Notes: generated by a model not told the origin, from the sequence alone. A stretch of DNA of 34,546 nt from Woeseiaceae bacterium (GCA_024640345.1 JAHEFD010000013.1:16764-51309); one strand, 5' to 3'. Counted from the stretch's first letter, positions 8,471-16,893 are shown. Numbers and translations: made by a program.

Positions 8471-9286
8471 CTATTCCAGGTCACCCGTTTCCAGGTCGTG
8501 CCCCCATTCTCGTTTGGCTTTCAGGTAACGCTTGTTCGCATCGCCCACTCCGCAAACGTGCTTCACGCGAGAAATATTCCTGAGACCCATCGCATTCAGG
8601 TCATCAATTTTTTTGGGGTTATTGGTCAGCAGCCGGAATGGACGATCGCGCATGAAATATTTCAATAACGAAGCGGCATCGCTGAAGTCTCGCGAGTCCT
8701 CCGGCAGCCCCAGGGTCTGGTTCGCCTGGTAGGTATCTTCACCCGCATCCTGCAAGAGATAGGTTGCAGCCTTCGCCCAAAGACCAATCCCGCGCCCTTC
8801 GTGCCCGGACATATAAACAATCAAGCCACCGGCCGGATCTTCGGAAATGCGCTCAAGTGCCGATATGAACTGCGGCCCGCACTCGCAACGTTCGGAGCCG
8901 AAAACATCGCCAGTGAGGCAGCTCGAATGAACCCGCACCAGCGGATTCTCCCAACTGTCAGGATCGCCAAGCACAAGCACACTGTTGACGGCCATCGAAT
9001 CGGCGAGAATTGCAAAGGACTGCTGTCCTTCCTGCTCACGAAGGTTATCCGCAAGTTCGGTCGCCTTACTAAGCTCTGTATGCCGCACACTTGCGTACCA
9101 CTTCACCTCGTAGCGTCTGCCATGGCGCTCCAGCGGCAGCGGAATGGGGCCCAGGATACTGATGGCCCGCGCGCCTGGATCGGGTGCGGAAAATGGATCC
9201 GTAGCCTGCCCTTCTGAATCGATTCGAATCAGGCTTCCCTGTTCAATCAGGCGCTCGCGTACGGTTGGATCGATGTAAGTAAACAT
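8471..9286 (-). CDS. GTP cyclohydrolase II homologue with N-terminal extension
   Basis: 271-aa protein whose residues 117-260 match GTP cyclohydrolase II, the first enzyme of riboflavin synthesis. The zinc cysteines are Cys123, Cys134 and Cys136 (CLTGDVFGSERCECG). The Tyr that corresponds to E. coli RibA Tyr105 is Tyr176, and the proposed nucleophile Arg128 corresponds to Arg199 in EDSRDF. About 65 residues precede the region that aligns with E. coli RibA. The usual RQEGR motif reads GHEGR at 161-165. It is not fused to RibB and no rib genes are near, so it may be a second, specialised copy; calling it ribA would overstate the evidence. It is transcribed away from tetR and converges with the sulfatase gene. 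Confidence 0.85.
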   Translation of the reverse strand: MFTYIDPTVRERLIEQGSLIRIDSEGQATDPFSAPDPGARAISILGPIPLPLERHGRRYEVKWYASVRHTELSKATELADNLREQEGQQSFAILADSMAVNSVLVLGDPDSWENPLVRVHSSCLTGDVFGSERCECGPQFISALERISEDPAGGLIVYMSGHEGRGIGLWAKAATYLLQDAGEDTYQANQTLGLPEDSRDFSDAASLLKYFMRDRPFRLLTNNPKKIDDLNAMGLRNISRVKHVCGVGDANKRYLKAKREWGHDLETGDLE

Positions 9287-9388
9287 GGCGAGAGACTAAC
9301 ATCTCAGCGGCGCGGCGGGACCCCCAGGGCCCGTGATTAAGGGGCTACAACTAATTTGCAACATGCCTCGCAGTTTGCTGATTTCCAC

Positions 9389-9434
9389 TTGCTGACCAGT
9401 GAGTCATTAGGTATATTACTGACTCATCAGTCAG
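9389..9434 (+). promoter_or_regulatory. tetR promoter with overlapping operators
   Basis: A sigma-70-like promoter is readable: -35 TTGCTG (9389-9394), a 17-base spacer and -10 TATATT (9412-9417). The inverted repeat CTGACTCATCAGTCAG (9419-9434) covers the expected start site. A further TGAGTCA (9400-9406) lies between the two hexamers, inverted relative to TGACTCA at 9420-9426. The arrangement fits autorepression by the TetR protein encoded 15 bases downstream. Confidence 0.65.
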
Positions 9435-9449
9435 CAATGGAACCGATTC

Positions 9450-10064
9450 GTGGTAAAACCGCGATTTCAGCGACGGAAAGAAGACCGGCCGGCGGAGATC
9501 ACCGAGGCCGCAATGGCCGCGTTTGCCGAAAAAGGATTCGCGGCGACGAAAGTCGAGGACGTTGCCCGACGGGCGGGCGTCAGCAAAGGCTTGCTCTACC
9601 TTTATTTCAAAACAAAGGAAGACCTGTTCAAGGCTGTCATCAGGAGTTTCGTTTCGCCAAAGATCGATGCCCTGGCACTTACCGTCGAGAACACCGAGTT
9701 GTCGCCCGAGGAGTTTCTTCGTGGACCTTTTCTGCAATTTGCCAAGTCGGTTCCGAACTCCCCGGCGAGAATCCTGGCGAGGCTCATGATATCGGAAGGG
9801 CCCAAACATCCGGACCTCGTTCGATGGTACTGGGAAAATGTTGTTTCCAAAGGACTGACAGCGCTGCGAATGATTGTCAAAAAGGGCGTCGATCGCGGCG
9901 ACTTTCGCGAATCAGCTCTCGACGACTTTCCACACATTCTCGTCGCGCCGGTCGCATTCTCCATGCTCTGGAAAATATTGTTCGACCGGCACGAAAAGCT
10001 GGACACCGATCGATTGATCGAAGAACACATTGAACTTGTTTTGGGCTCGATCAGGAAAACCTAG
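9450..10064 (+). CDS. TetR/AcrR-family transcriptional repressor
   Basis: 204-aa regulator with the N-terminal TetR helix-turn-helix: AAMAAFAEKGFAATKVEDVA followed by RRAGVSKGLLYLYFKTKEDL (about residues 20-60). The C-terminal ligand-binding half is typical in length. The start is GTG at 9450, with GGAA a few bases upstream; the nearby ATG at 9437 is out of frame. It heads a four-gene operon in which an HlyD-type adaptor follows after 3 bases, matching the E. coli cecR-ybhGFSR arrangement. It probably represses this efflux operon through the operator at 9400-9434 and is released by an exported compound. Confidence 0.93.
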   Translation: MVKPRFQRRKEDRPAEITEAAMAAFAEKGFAATKVEDVARRAGVSKGLLYLYFKTKEDLFKAVIRSFVSPKIDALALTVENTELSPEEFLRGPFLQFAKSVPNSPARILARLMISEGPKHPDLVRWYWENVVSKGLTALRMIVKKGVDRGDFRESALDDFPHILVAPVAFSMLWKILFDRHEKLDTDRLIEEHIELVLGSIRKT

Positions 10065-10067
10065 ATC

Positions 10068-11045
10068 ATGAAACCAGGTATAGCGCTCCCCGCATTAGCG
10101 ATCATTTCTGCAGCTTTCATGGCTGGCTGCGGACCCGACAATGGGAATAATCATTTGGTCGGCCAGCTCGAGTCAGATCGAATAGAACTCACCGCGGAAG
10201 TTTCCGAGCCTATTGTCGAGCGGACAGTGGTTGAGGGCCAGGCCGTATCGGCGGGCCAGGTTATCCTGCGACAGAACACAGCCCGTGTGCAGTCACGCCT
10301 GGATGAAGCACAGGCGACATTGCAACAATCCCGCGCAAGATACGACGAACTCGTGCGAGGACCGAGGCGCGAACTCATCCTGGCTGCGCAAGCCAGTGTG
10401 CGTGGGGCACAAAAAGAACTCGCGTTTCGGGAAACCGACCTGTCCCGCGCCGAAGAAGTCTTTGCTCGGCAACTTGCCTCACCCGAGCTGCGGGACCGGG
10501 CCGTTGTCGCACGCGACAGCGCCAAAGCGAACCTGGAAAATCTCGAAGCAAGACTGGATGAATTGTTGACCGGCACGACTGCAGAGGAACTGCGACAGGC
10601 AGAGGAAGCTGTGCGACAGGCAGAAGCACGGGCCCGCTCAGTCCAGATCGATCTGGACCGCCATACAACGCTCGCGCCAGTAAACGGCGTAATCGACTCC
10701 CTGTTGTTCGAGCCAGGAGAACGGCCGGTAACGGGTCAGCCGATGGCGATCCTCTTGTCCGGCGAACAACCCTACGCCCGCATTTATGTACCGGAATCCC
10801 TGCGCGTTCAGGTAGGACCAGGAACCGCGGCACGCATTTATATTGATGGACGGGAGGAAGCACTTCCTGGCCACGTGCGGTGGGTGTCCAGCGAGTCGGC
10901 ATTTACGCCCTACTTTGCCCTTACCGAGCGCGATCGTGGCCGCCTGAGTTACGTCGCGAAAGTCGACATAGAGTACGACAGCGAACGCCTCCCCGACGGA
11001 GTGCCGGTTGAAGTTCTATTGCTGCTCGGTGAAAGCGGTGAATGA
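10068..11045 (+). CDS. HlyD/YbhG-type periplasmic adaptor, predicted lipoprotein
   Basis: 325-aa membrane-fusion protein linking an inner-membrane ABC exporter to the outer membrane. The signal peptide ends in a lipobox-like FMAGC with Cys21, so it is probably a lipoprotein anchored in the inner membrane; E. coli YbhG is not a lipoprotein as far as I recall. A biotinyl-lipoyl half (VVEGQAVSAGQVILRQ) begins near residue 50. A long alpha-helical hairpin rich in Ala, Arg, Glu and Gln runs from about 75 to 195. The second lipoyl half and beta-barrel follow (TLAPVNGVIDSLLFEPGE). The stop overlaps the start of the ATPase gene (GTGAATGA), which indicates translational coupling. Confidence 0.92.
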   Translation: MKPGIALPALAIISAAFMAGCGPDNGNNHLVGQLESDRIELTAEVSEPIVERTVVEGQAVSAGQVILRQNTARVQSRLDEAQATLQQSRARYDELVRGPRRELILAAQASVRGAQKELAFRETDLSRAEEVFARQLASPELRDRAVVARDSAKANLENLEARLDELLTGTTAEELRQAEEAVRQAEARARSVQIDLDRHTTLAPVNGVIDSLLFEPGERPVTGQPMAILLSGEQPYARIYVPESLRVQVGPGTAARIYIDGREEALPGHVRWVSSESAFTPYFALTERDRGRLSYVAKVDIEYDSERLPDGVPVEVLLLLGESGE

Positions 11046-11991
11046 GCAATCCGAATTTGCAATCAATGCAAGCGGGCTCACCAAGCGATTTGGCGACCTG
11101 ACGGCGGTTGATCATCTTGACCTTAATGTCCCCCGCTCCCTCGTTTATGGATTCCTCGGGCCCAACGGCTCCGGAAAGACGACGGCAATCAGGATGTTAT
11201 GCGGGTTATTGACGCCAACGGAGGGTACGGCACAGGTGCTCGGGCACCAGGTGCCCGGGGATGCCAACAAACTGAAGCCGAAGATCGGCTATATGACGCA
11301 AAAATTCTCGCTTTATGGCGACCTCACGGTCCAGGAAAACCTCGAATTCATCGCCGACATATATTCCTATCCGCGCAGCGACCGACGCAGCCGCGTCAAC
11401 GACCTGATTGATCGCTACGACCTCGAAGCCCAACGCAAGCAATTCGCCGGGACCATGAGTGGCGGCCAGAAGCAACGGCTCGCGTTGGCATCAGCCGTTC
11501 TGAACCGCCCCCAGTTGTTGTTGCTCGACGAACCCACGAGCGCGGTGGATCCGTCGAGCAGACGCGATTTCTGGGAAAAGCTGTTCGCGCTCGCAGATGC
11601 CGGAACGACAATCCTGGTCTCGACCCACTATATGGACGAAGCAGAAAGATGCCATCGCCTCGCCATTCTCGATCACGGGCGAAAGGTCGCGGACGGCCCG
11701 CCATCCGAATTGCAGGCATCGACCGGGATGTCCGTTGTACAAATCGAAACGAGAAACACCTTTGCCGCGCAGACGGAGCTCAAAGCCCTTGCTGACGTGC
11801 GCAGTGTTACGCAATTGGGAATCAAACTCAGGGTCCTTATTCCGGAGTCTGTCAGTGATCCGCTGGAACTCGTTAACGGGGTACTGTCGGCGGCAGGTCT
11901 GGACGCGAAGTCGAGCCTGGTCAGCGCATCACTCGAAGACGTGTTCGTCGCAGTTACTGAACAGAAACGACGATTGGAGGCGGCAGCATGA
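11038..11991 (+). CDS. ABC transporter ATP-binding protein (YbhF/CcmA-like exporter ATPase)
   Basis: 317-aa cytoplasmic ATPase powering the exporter. Motifs in order are Walker A GPNGSGKTT, the Q-loop MTQKFSLYGDLT, signature MSGGQKQRLALA, Walker B LLLLDEPTSAVDP and the switch His in STHYMDEAERC. A C-terminal domain of about 90 residues, as in ABC-2 drug exporters, follows. The GTG at 11038 overlaps the adaptor's stop codon and is preferred. A TTG at 11008 would add 10 residues (MKFYCCSVKA) with no family resemblance. E. coli YbhF carries two fused ATPase domains; this protein has one. Confidence 0.93.
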   Translation: MNEQSEFAINASGLTKRFGDLTAVDHLDLNVPRSLVYGFLGPNGSGKTTAIRMLCGLLTPTEGTAQVLGHQVPGDANKLKPKIGYMTQKFSLYGDLTVQENLEFIADIYSYPRSDRRSRVNDLIDRYDLEAQRKQFAGTMSGGQKQRLALASAVLNRPQLLLLDEPTSAVDPSSRRDFWEKLFALADAGTTILVSTHYMDEAERCHRLAILDHGRKVADGPPSELQASTGMSVVQIETRNTFAAQTELKALADVRSVTQLGIKLRVLIPESVSDPLELVNGVLSAAGLDAKSSLVSASLEDVFVAVTEQKRRLEAAA

Positions 11992-13088
11992 GATCCGCTT
12001 CGCGGCTTTTTGCGGTCATGCGCAAGGAACTACTTCAGCTCAAGCGAGACCGCCTTACGTTCGCAATGATTGTCGGCATTCCGGTAATGCAGATGCTGCT
12101 GTTCGGCTTCGCCATCAATACTGATGTCCGACACCTGGCGGCGGCTGTTGCCAACCAGTCAGGCACACACCTGTCCCGCCAGCTCGTCGCTGACCTCAGG
12201 GAAACACAGGTGGTAGATATCCGGTACGTCGTCGAAACGCCTGAGGAAATTGAAGAATTATTGCGAAATGGCAGCATCTCCATCGGCATTTATCTCCCGC
12301 CTGATTTCGACCGGCGCTCACTGGACAAGCGACGGTCTGCGGCGCAGCTTCTCGTGGACGGCGCCGACCCGACAATTCTCGGGGTCGCCAACCAGGTCAG
12401 GAATATCCCGCTGAAATTCGACACGATCGCTGCGGAGCCAAAAAAAGCCGCAACCTTCGAAGTGCGACCTTACTTCAACCCGGAAAAGCGCTCGGCCGTA
12501 TTTGTTATTCCAGGACTTATTGGCATGATCCTCACGCTGACAATGATGCTTTTTACTGCGGTCGCAGTCGTCCGCGAACGTGAGCACGGCAATCTCGAGC
12601 TGCTGATCAATACGCCGGTCAGCACGACCCAGTTAATGATCGGCAAAGTCGTTCCCTATATCCTGATTGGACTGGTTCAGCTGGCGTTGATATTGACGGT
12701 CGGCGATCTGTTATTTTCCGTCCCGATCCGTGGAAGTGTCCTCGAGCTTTATGGCGCAGCATCGGTTTTCATCGCCGCAAACCTGGCGCTCGGACTCTTC
12801 GTATCAACTGTGGTCAGGACCCAGTTCCAGGCCATCCAGATGACCATCTTCTTCCTGATGCCATCGATCCTGATCACCGGATTCGTGTTTCCATTCGACG
12901 GCATGCCGAGAATAATTCAGTACATCGGTGAAGTACTGCCGAACACACACTTCATCCGCCTGACACGCGGAATCATGCTGCGCGACGCGTCATTGTTTGA
13001 ACTGCGAGAGGAACTGCTCGCGTTAGCAATTTTTACCGTAATCGCTATGACCGCCGCCGTTCTCCGGTTTTCCAAACGCCTCGATTAG
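11988..13088 (+). CDS. ABC-2 type exporter permease (YbhS/YbhR-like)
   Basis: 366-aa inner-membrane permease. An N-terminal membrane segment (around residues 22-40, MIVGIPVMQMLLFGFAI) precedes a periplasmic loop. At least five further hydrophobic segments then run from about residue 170 to the end, including IPGLIGMILTLTMMLFTAVA, LIGLVQLALILTVGDLLF and MTIFFLMPSILITGFVFPF. The start ATG overlaps the ATPase stop (ATGA) and is preceded by a strong site, TTGGAGG. E. coli ybhS and ybhR encode two permeases, whereas this operon has one, so a homodimer is expected. The substrate is unknown, probably a hydrophobic or cationic toxicant. Confidence 0.92.
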   Translation: MRSASRLFAVMRKELLQLKRDRLTFAMIVGIPVMQMLLFGFAINTDVRHLAAAVANQSGTHLSRQLVADLRETQVVDIRYVVETPEEIEELLRNGSISIGIYLPPDFDRRSLDKRRSAAQLLVDGADPTILGVANQVRNIPLKFDTIAAEPKKAATFEVRPYFNPEKRSAVFVIPGLIGMILTLTMMLFTAVAVVREREHGNLELLINTPVSTTQLMIGKVVPYILIGLVQLALILTVGDLLFSVPIRGSVLELYGAASVFIAANLALGLFVSTVVRTQFQAIQMTIFFLMPSILITGFVFPFDGMPRIIQYIGEVLPNTHFIRLTRGIMLRDASLFELREELLALAIFTVIAMTAAVLRFSKRLD

Positions 13089-13188
13089 CTGCCCGATCGA
13101 ACCGTGACGAGTAAATGCCCACGGATTCCGGCAAAATGTGTAAGATCATGCACTCGCGGGTCTGCGAAATGGCCGGCCGGTGGCCAAA

Positions 13189-13222
13189 GTCCGGCATATT
13201 GACTACAGGTTCGTGGCCGGAC
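13189..13222. repeat. Inverted repeat upstream of the FixJ-type regulator
   Basis: GTCCGGC (13189-13195) and GCCGGAC (13216-13222) form 7-base perfect inverted arms with 20 bases between them. They lie 47 bases before the response-regulator start. This could be a protein-binding site or a weak hairpin after the exporter operon. No T-run follows, so I do not call it a terminator. Confidence 0.35.
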
Positions 13223-13268
13223 ATGGTAAACATATGCACATCAAAGGCTTGGGGACGCGAAAAGAAAT

Positions 13269-13883
13269 ATGAATAACGATGCTCATCCGAATTCTACCGT
13301 CTACGTGGTTGACGACGATCAGGCGATCCGTCACGCGATGGAGCTACTGATGCGCTCCGTCGGACTGAGTTATGAAATATTTCATTCCGGGGACGAATTT
13401 CTCGACAAGCACACAAACGACCGCGCCGGCTGCCTGGTCCTGGACATTCGTATGCCCGGCCTTGGCGGGCTGGAGTTGCAGGAAAAGCTGAACAAAATGG
13501 GCAGCACGCTGCCGATTATTTTCATAACAGGCCATGGAGACGTGCCCATGGCGGTTGAGGCGATGCAAAAGGGCGCTGTCGACTTTATTCAAAAACCGTT
13601 CCGGGACCAGGAATTGCTCGACCGCATTGGCGAGGCATTGAAGACAGACCAGGAACTCCGCTCGGCACGAGAAGAGAAATCAGAAGTACAAGACAAGATC
13701 GAGAAACTCACTAACCGGGAACGCCAGGTTCTTGACCTGGTCGTAACGGGAAAGCCAAACAAGGTTATCGCCTACGAATTAGGCGTCAGTCAACGCACGG
13801 TGGAAATTCATCGGGCCAGGGTCATGGAAAAGATGCGTGCCAAGTCGCTCGCCGACCTGGTCCGGATGCATCTGGCTACCTGA
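13269..13883 (+). CDS. FixJ-family response regulator
   Basis: 204-aa two-component output protein. The receiver domain (about 8-125) has the acidic pocket DDD near residues 15-17, phospho-acceptor Asp59 in VLDIRMPG, Thr87 in ITGHGDVPMA and Lys109 in FIQKPF. A LuxR-type helix-turn-helix (about 140-200) carries LTNRERQVLDLVVTGKPNK and SQRTVEIHRARVMEKM. FixJ relatives usually pair with PAS-domain kinases. No kinase is adjacent, but a soluble PAS-PAS hybrid kinase lies about 8 kb away at 21855-23750 and is a possible partner. The 3' end overlaps the convergent zinc-finger gene by 8 bases. Confidence 0.94.
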   Translation: MNNDAHPNSTVYVVDDDQAIRHAMELLMRSVGLSYEIFHSGDEFLDKHTNDRAGCLVLDIRMPGLGGLELQEKLNKMGSTLPIIFITGHGDVPMAVEAMQKGAVDFIQKPFRDQELLDRIGEALKTDQELRSAREEKSEVQDKIEKLTNRERQVLDLVVTGKPNKVIAYELGVSQRTVEIHRARVMEKMRAKSLADLVRMHLAT

Positions 13884-14277
13884 ATTCTCTCGCCCGGATT
13901 CTTTCATCCATATTCGCGCAATCTATACATTCGTTAGCGTAGGGATACGCCCGAATCCGTTCCTGGTTGATCTGGACACCGCACTCGGAACAGAGACCGT
14001 AATCACCTGTTTCCATTCGCCTCAGCGCTAAAGATATCTTGTTGAGTTCTGCTCGCGCCTCGTTGCCGAGGGCGTCAACGACTTCGCTATCCTCCAACTG
14101 CTTGGCACGTTCCTTGGAGTCGGTTTCCAGGCTCTGACGAACATTCGCTGTTATGCGATCCAGCCTGGCTTCCAATTCTGCCTTGGTCATTTCGAGCCGC
14201 TCACGCAACCCTTCCGGCCAGTTTCCATGCATCTGCCTTGCGCTCCGGTGTAGTTCCCGACCGCTGGGTGCCGACAT
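13876..14277 (-). CDS. DksA/TraR-family C4 zinc-finger protein
   Basis: 133-aa small regulator. A charged alpha-helical, coiled-coil region (about 20-90) precedes a four-cysteine zinc finger with Cys96, Cys99, Cys117 and Cys120 (CSECG...CIDC). Proteins of this family insert into the RNA polymerase secondary channel or act as related stress regulators. The DxxDxA motif at the coiled-coil tip of E. coli DksA is not visible; the matching stretch reads DSEVVDAL. Classical DksA function with ppGpp is therefore uncertain. The start may be the ATG at 14277 or the Met at residue 16. A universal stress protein lies upstream on the other strand. Confidence 0.88.
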   Translation of the reverse strand: MSAPSGRELHRSARQMHGNWPEGLRERLEMTKAELEARLDRITANVRQSLETDSKERAKQLEDSEVVDALGNEARAELNKISLALRRMETGDYGLCSECGVQINQERIRAYPYANECIDCANMDERIRAREFR

Positions 14278-14486
14278 TTCACCGACAAGCAGTCAAGATA
14301 ATTAGATCGGAGAGTCGGCCAATCAGTAATTAGTAGTTGCACCTATGGGCTGCGGGACGATGGCAAATACGTAAATTCCGACGCGTCTTAGGCATCTGGA
14401 CTTATTGGCACCGCCCGCCTGGTCTAATATCGTAATGGCGAAGATTCGTGATACTGTCAAGATGGCTTTGAGCGCAGGGTACGACA

Positions 14487-15449
14487 ATGCATAAGATCAA
14501 ACAGATTATGACCGTGGTCGACCCGACCACGGATACTCAACCGGCCCTCAAAAGAGCAGCATGGCTCGCAAAAAATGTCGGTGCGGAACTCGAGTTGTTT
14601 ATTTGTTACTACAACGAATACTTAAGCGGTGATCGACTTTTTGATTCACCGTCGCTCGAAAAGGCCCGCCAGGAAATCATCAGCGGCCACAAGCACAACC
14701 TTGAGAAGCTCGCTGCGCCGTTGCGGGAGTCCGGACTGAAAGTGAAAACTGCTGCGGTCTGGGATCATCCATTGCATGAAGGTATCGTTCGGCACGCCGC
14801 TGCAATCGGTGCAGACATGGTCTTCAAGGACACTCATCACCACTCCGCGGTGACCCGTGCGTTGCTGACAAATACCGACTGGAACCTCATACGAACATGC
14901 GCGACACCCCTGTGGCTGGTTAAACCCAGGGACATTCCTGAGAAGCCCACGTTCCTCGCCGCGATAGACCCGCTAAACGAGCACGACAAGCCGGCGGCAC
15001 TCGACGATGAAATCCTCATGCTCAGCAAGAAACTGGCAGAGGCATCGGGTGGAGAAGTGCGTGCGTTCCATTCCTATGATCCGAGAATCGCTGTCGCGAC
15101 AGCCACAGCAAATGCGTATATCCCTGTTTCACTGCCGTTTGACGAGATCGAGAAACAGATGCGCGAACAGCACGAGAAGCGATTCACCGAAGTTATCGAA
15201 TTTCATGAAATCGAAAAAGACAAGGCTCACCTCGTCGCCGGCCTCACTCACGAAGAGTTGCCGGATTTATCCGACGAGCTGAATGCGGCAGTTGTGATCA
15301 TGGGCGCAGTATCCAGAAACCGGTGGAAGCGGTTATTTATTGGCGCTACGGCCGAACGCACCCTGGAAAACCTGCCCTGCGATCTCCTGATCGTTAAACC
15401 GGACTGGTTCCAGATACCTGCTGAAATTTCAGACGAGCGCGCTGCCTGA
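14487..15449 (+). CDS. uspE: Tandem universal stress protein (UspE-like)
   Basis: 320-aa cytoplasmic protein with two Usp domains, about 1-150 and 155-310, the arrangement and length of E. coli UspE (about 316 aa). The first domain starts IKQIMTVVDPTTDTQPALKR. The second ends with MGAVSRNRWKRLFIGATAER and CDLLIVKPDWF, close to the usual UspE C-terminal nucleotide-binding loop. In many proteobacteria such proteins are induced under low oxygen or energy stress, which would suit a strain with nirS. The 209-base region upstream shows no clear FNR-type site. A perfect hairpin follows the stop. Confidence 0.92.
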   Translation: MHKIKQIMTVVDPTTDTQPALKRAAWLAKNVGAELELFICYYNEYLSGDRLFDSPSLEKARQEIISGHKHNLEKLAAPLRESGLKVKTAAVWDHPLHEGIVRHAAAIGADMVFKDTHHHSAVTRALLTNTDWNLIRTCATPLWLVKPRDIPEKPTFLAAIDPLNEHDKPAALDDEILMLSKKLAEASGGEVRAFHSYDPRIAVATATANAYIPVSLPFDEIEKQMREQHEKRFTEVIEFHEIEKDKAHLVAGLTHEELPDLSDELNAAVVIMGAVSRNRWKRLFIGATAERTLENLPCDLLIVKPDWFQIPAEISDERAA

Positions 15450-15483
15450 TTCAACTGGCGCAGGTGGTCGTCGAATGTGCTGC

Positions 15484-15506
15484 TCCCGGAGCATGACTCT
15501 CCGGGA
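15484..15506 (+). terminator. Hairpin after the universal stress gene
   Basis: TCCCGGAG and CTCCGGGA (15484-15491 and 15499-15506) are perfect 8-base arms with a 7-base loop, 35 bases after the uspE stop. No U-tract follows, so it may stabilise the 3' end rather than terminate transcription intrinsically. Confidence 0.45.
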
Positions 15507-15573
15507 ATATGAGCCTGGCCGAGTGCTGCCGGAACCACCTTCATTCGGAAGCCCGGCTACAAAAGGCTTGCAC

Positions 15574-15604
15574 AAAAAAGCCCCCGGCAATTGCTGCCGG
15601 AGGC
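15574..15604 (-). terminator. Rho-independent terminator of the receptor-nirS-porin operon
   Basis: On the minus strand a GC-rich stem (GCCTCCGGCA pairing with TGCCGGGGGC around a short loop) is followed at once by TTTTTT. It lies 19 bases after the porin stop codon and marks the end of the minus-strand gene block. Confidence 0.85.
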
Positions 15605-15623
15605 CTTAATCCTGCTAAGTGCT

Positions 15624-16862
15624 TTAGTAACTACCAGTCAGCATAACCCAGAATTTATTGGTATCGGTCGCCCATTGATCAGCGTTGTAAAACGCGCCTT
15701 TCAGTAGCAAACCGTAACGATCGCCAAGGCTTCGGCCTGCCGAGAGGTCGATCTCAGTGCCCCAGTCGCCGCTTCCTGCCTCGGCAGAGAAGTCATGGTA
15801 GACACCGGTCAGGTTCCACTTGCCCGCTTTGAAATTAACGGTCGCAAACAAATCGTTGATTCCCTGGTCGGGAGTTCCAAGAAACTTGTCAGCCCAACCC
15901 TGGAATGCATGGAGTGTGGCAAGCGGCGTCCTGAAGGACATACCAGCTGCAGTCGCATCCCCACCCAGGGACTCGTAAGCAATACCGAACGACGGACCAT
16001 CCTTCATCGCATAAGTTGCGCCGATATTCAGGTAGTCGGCGTCGTAATTGACCGGATTGTTTGTGATGTCCGTCTGGTTGGCAAATTCCGCAACAATCGA
16101 AACCTTGTTATCACCAACGGCAACATCACCGACCAATCGGACACCAAACGTGCCTGTCGATGCCGCAGCTGCATCCTTGTTGTCGATACGGTAGTAGTAC
16201 GGCGTAACTTTCCAATCGTCAGAAATCTTCACTGATGCATTCAAAAGATGAGCATCTGTATCGTGACGCCCGGCGCTCACATCGTCACCGTTGATCCGGC
16301 GAACGGCTGTGACGTAGGCATACTTGAACTGCGTATTACCGACAGCTTTCATATCAAAGCTGATGCCGTCGTAGGTCTGCTCGTTCTGACGCCAGCCAAC
16401 ACCGCCGACGAAGCGTTGATTGTCCAGAAGGATTCTCTGGCGCCCAAAACGAAGCTTCGTGTTTTCGTTCGGGTCGTAATCCAGGTACAACTGGTTCAGA
16501 TCGGGACCTTTTGGATCGGCAACAACAGGATACTGGTCGCGATCGGGGCTGCTACCTCCCAGGCTGTTGAAGTCATTCAAAAACAACTCCCCAACATAAT
16601 CGAATTCACCAAATGCAGACCACTTCCTGAATGAGCCGGTCTTGTAGTTCATTCGTAGTCGCACCGTCGATGCGTTAGCGTTGTCCGCGAAGCCATCCTG
16701 ATCGACCATTTCGTAACGATAGCGAAATCCGACGGTCGCCTTGCCGGAGCTGATTGCTCCGGCGAGGCTCTGATCTTCGCCTTCCTGGGCGAATGTCGGA
16801 ACAGCTATCAGCGTCGATGCCGCTACGATCAATACCGCAGCACCAGCTTTATTGCTATTCAT
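15624..16862 (-). CDS. Alginate-export-type outer-membrane porin
   Basis: 412-aa beta-barrel protein. The signal peptide (residues 1-25 or so) ends PTFAQ. The mature chain alternates hydrophobic and polar residues in strand pattern, with many aromatic residues at the strand ends and the terminal motif FWVMLTGSY, as outer-membrane barrels have. Features such as FGRQRILLDNQRFVGGVGWR are characteristic of the alginate-export (AlgE-like) porin family. The ATG at 16862 is preceded by AAGGAATAGGAAG; an upstream in-frame ATG at 16925 falls within the end of nirS. Despite the family name, the position 31 bases after nirS suggests it carries small anions such as nitrite or nitrate. That role is inference. 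Confidence 0.85.
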   Translation of the reverse strand: MNSNKAGAAVLIVAASTLIAVPTFAQEGEDQSLAGAISSGKATVGFRYRYEMVDQDGFADNANASTVRLRMNYKTGSFRKWSAFGEFDYVGELFLNDFNSLGGSSPDRDQYPVVADPKGPDLNQLYLDYDPNENTKLRFGRQRILLDNQRFVGGVGWRQNEQTYDGISFDMKAVGNTQFKYAYVTAVRRINGDDVSAGRHDTDAHLLNASVKISDDWKVTPYYYRIDNKDAAAASTGTFGVRLVGDVAVGDNKVSIVAEFANQTDITNNPVNYDADYLNIGATYAMKDGPSFGIAYESLGGDATAAGMSFRTPLATLHAFQGWADKFLGTPDQGINDLFATVNFKAGKWNLTGVYHDFSAEAGSGDWGTEIDLSAGRSLGDRYGLLLKGAFYNADQWATDTNKFWVMLTGSY

Positions 16863-16893
16863 CTTCCTATTCCTTTTCTCAATTCCACTGAAA

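Noticed and set aside
8471-9286. Cyclohydrolase as a formyl-retaining (FAPy-producing) variant
   Set aside because: The known switch is loss of the Tyr that I equate with E. coli Tyr105; the matching residue Tyr176 is kept.
11008-11037. TTG start for the ABC ATPase
   Set aside because: The added residues lack family similarity, and the GTG overlapping the upstream stop gives normal translational coupling.
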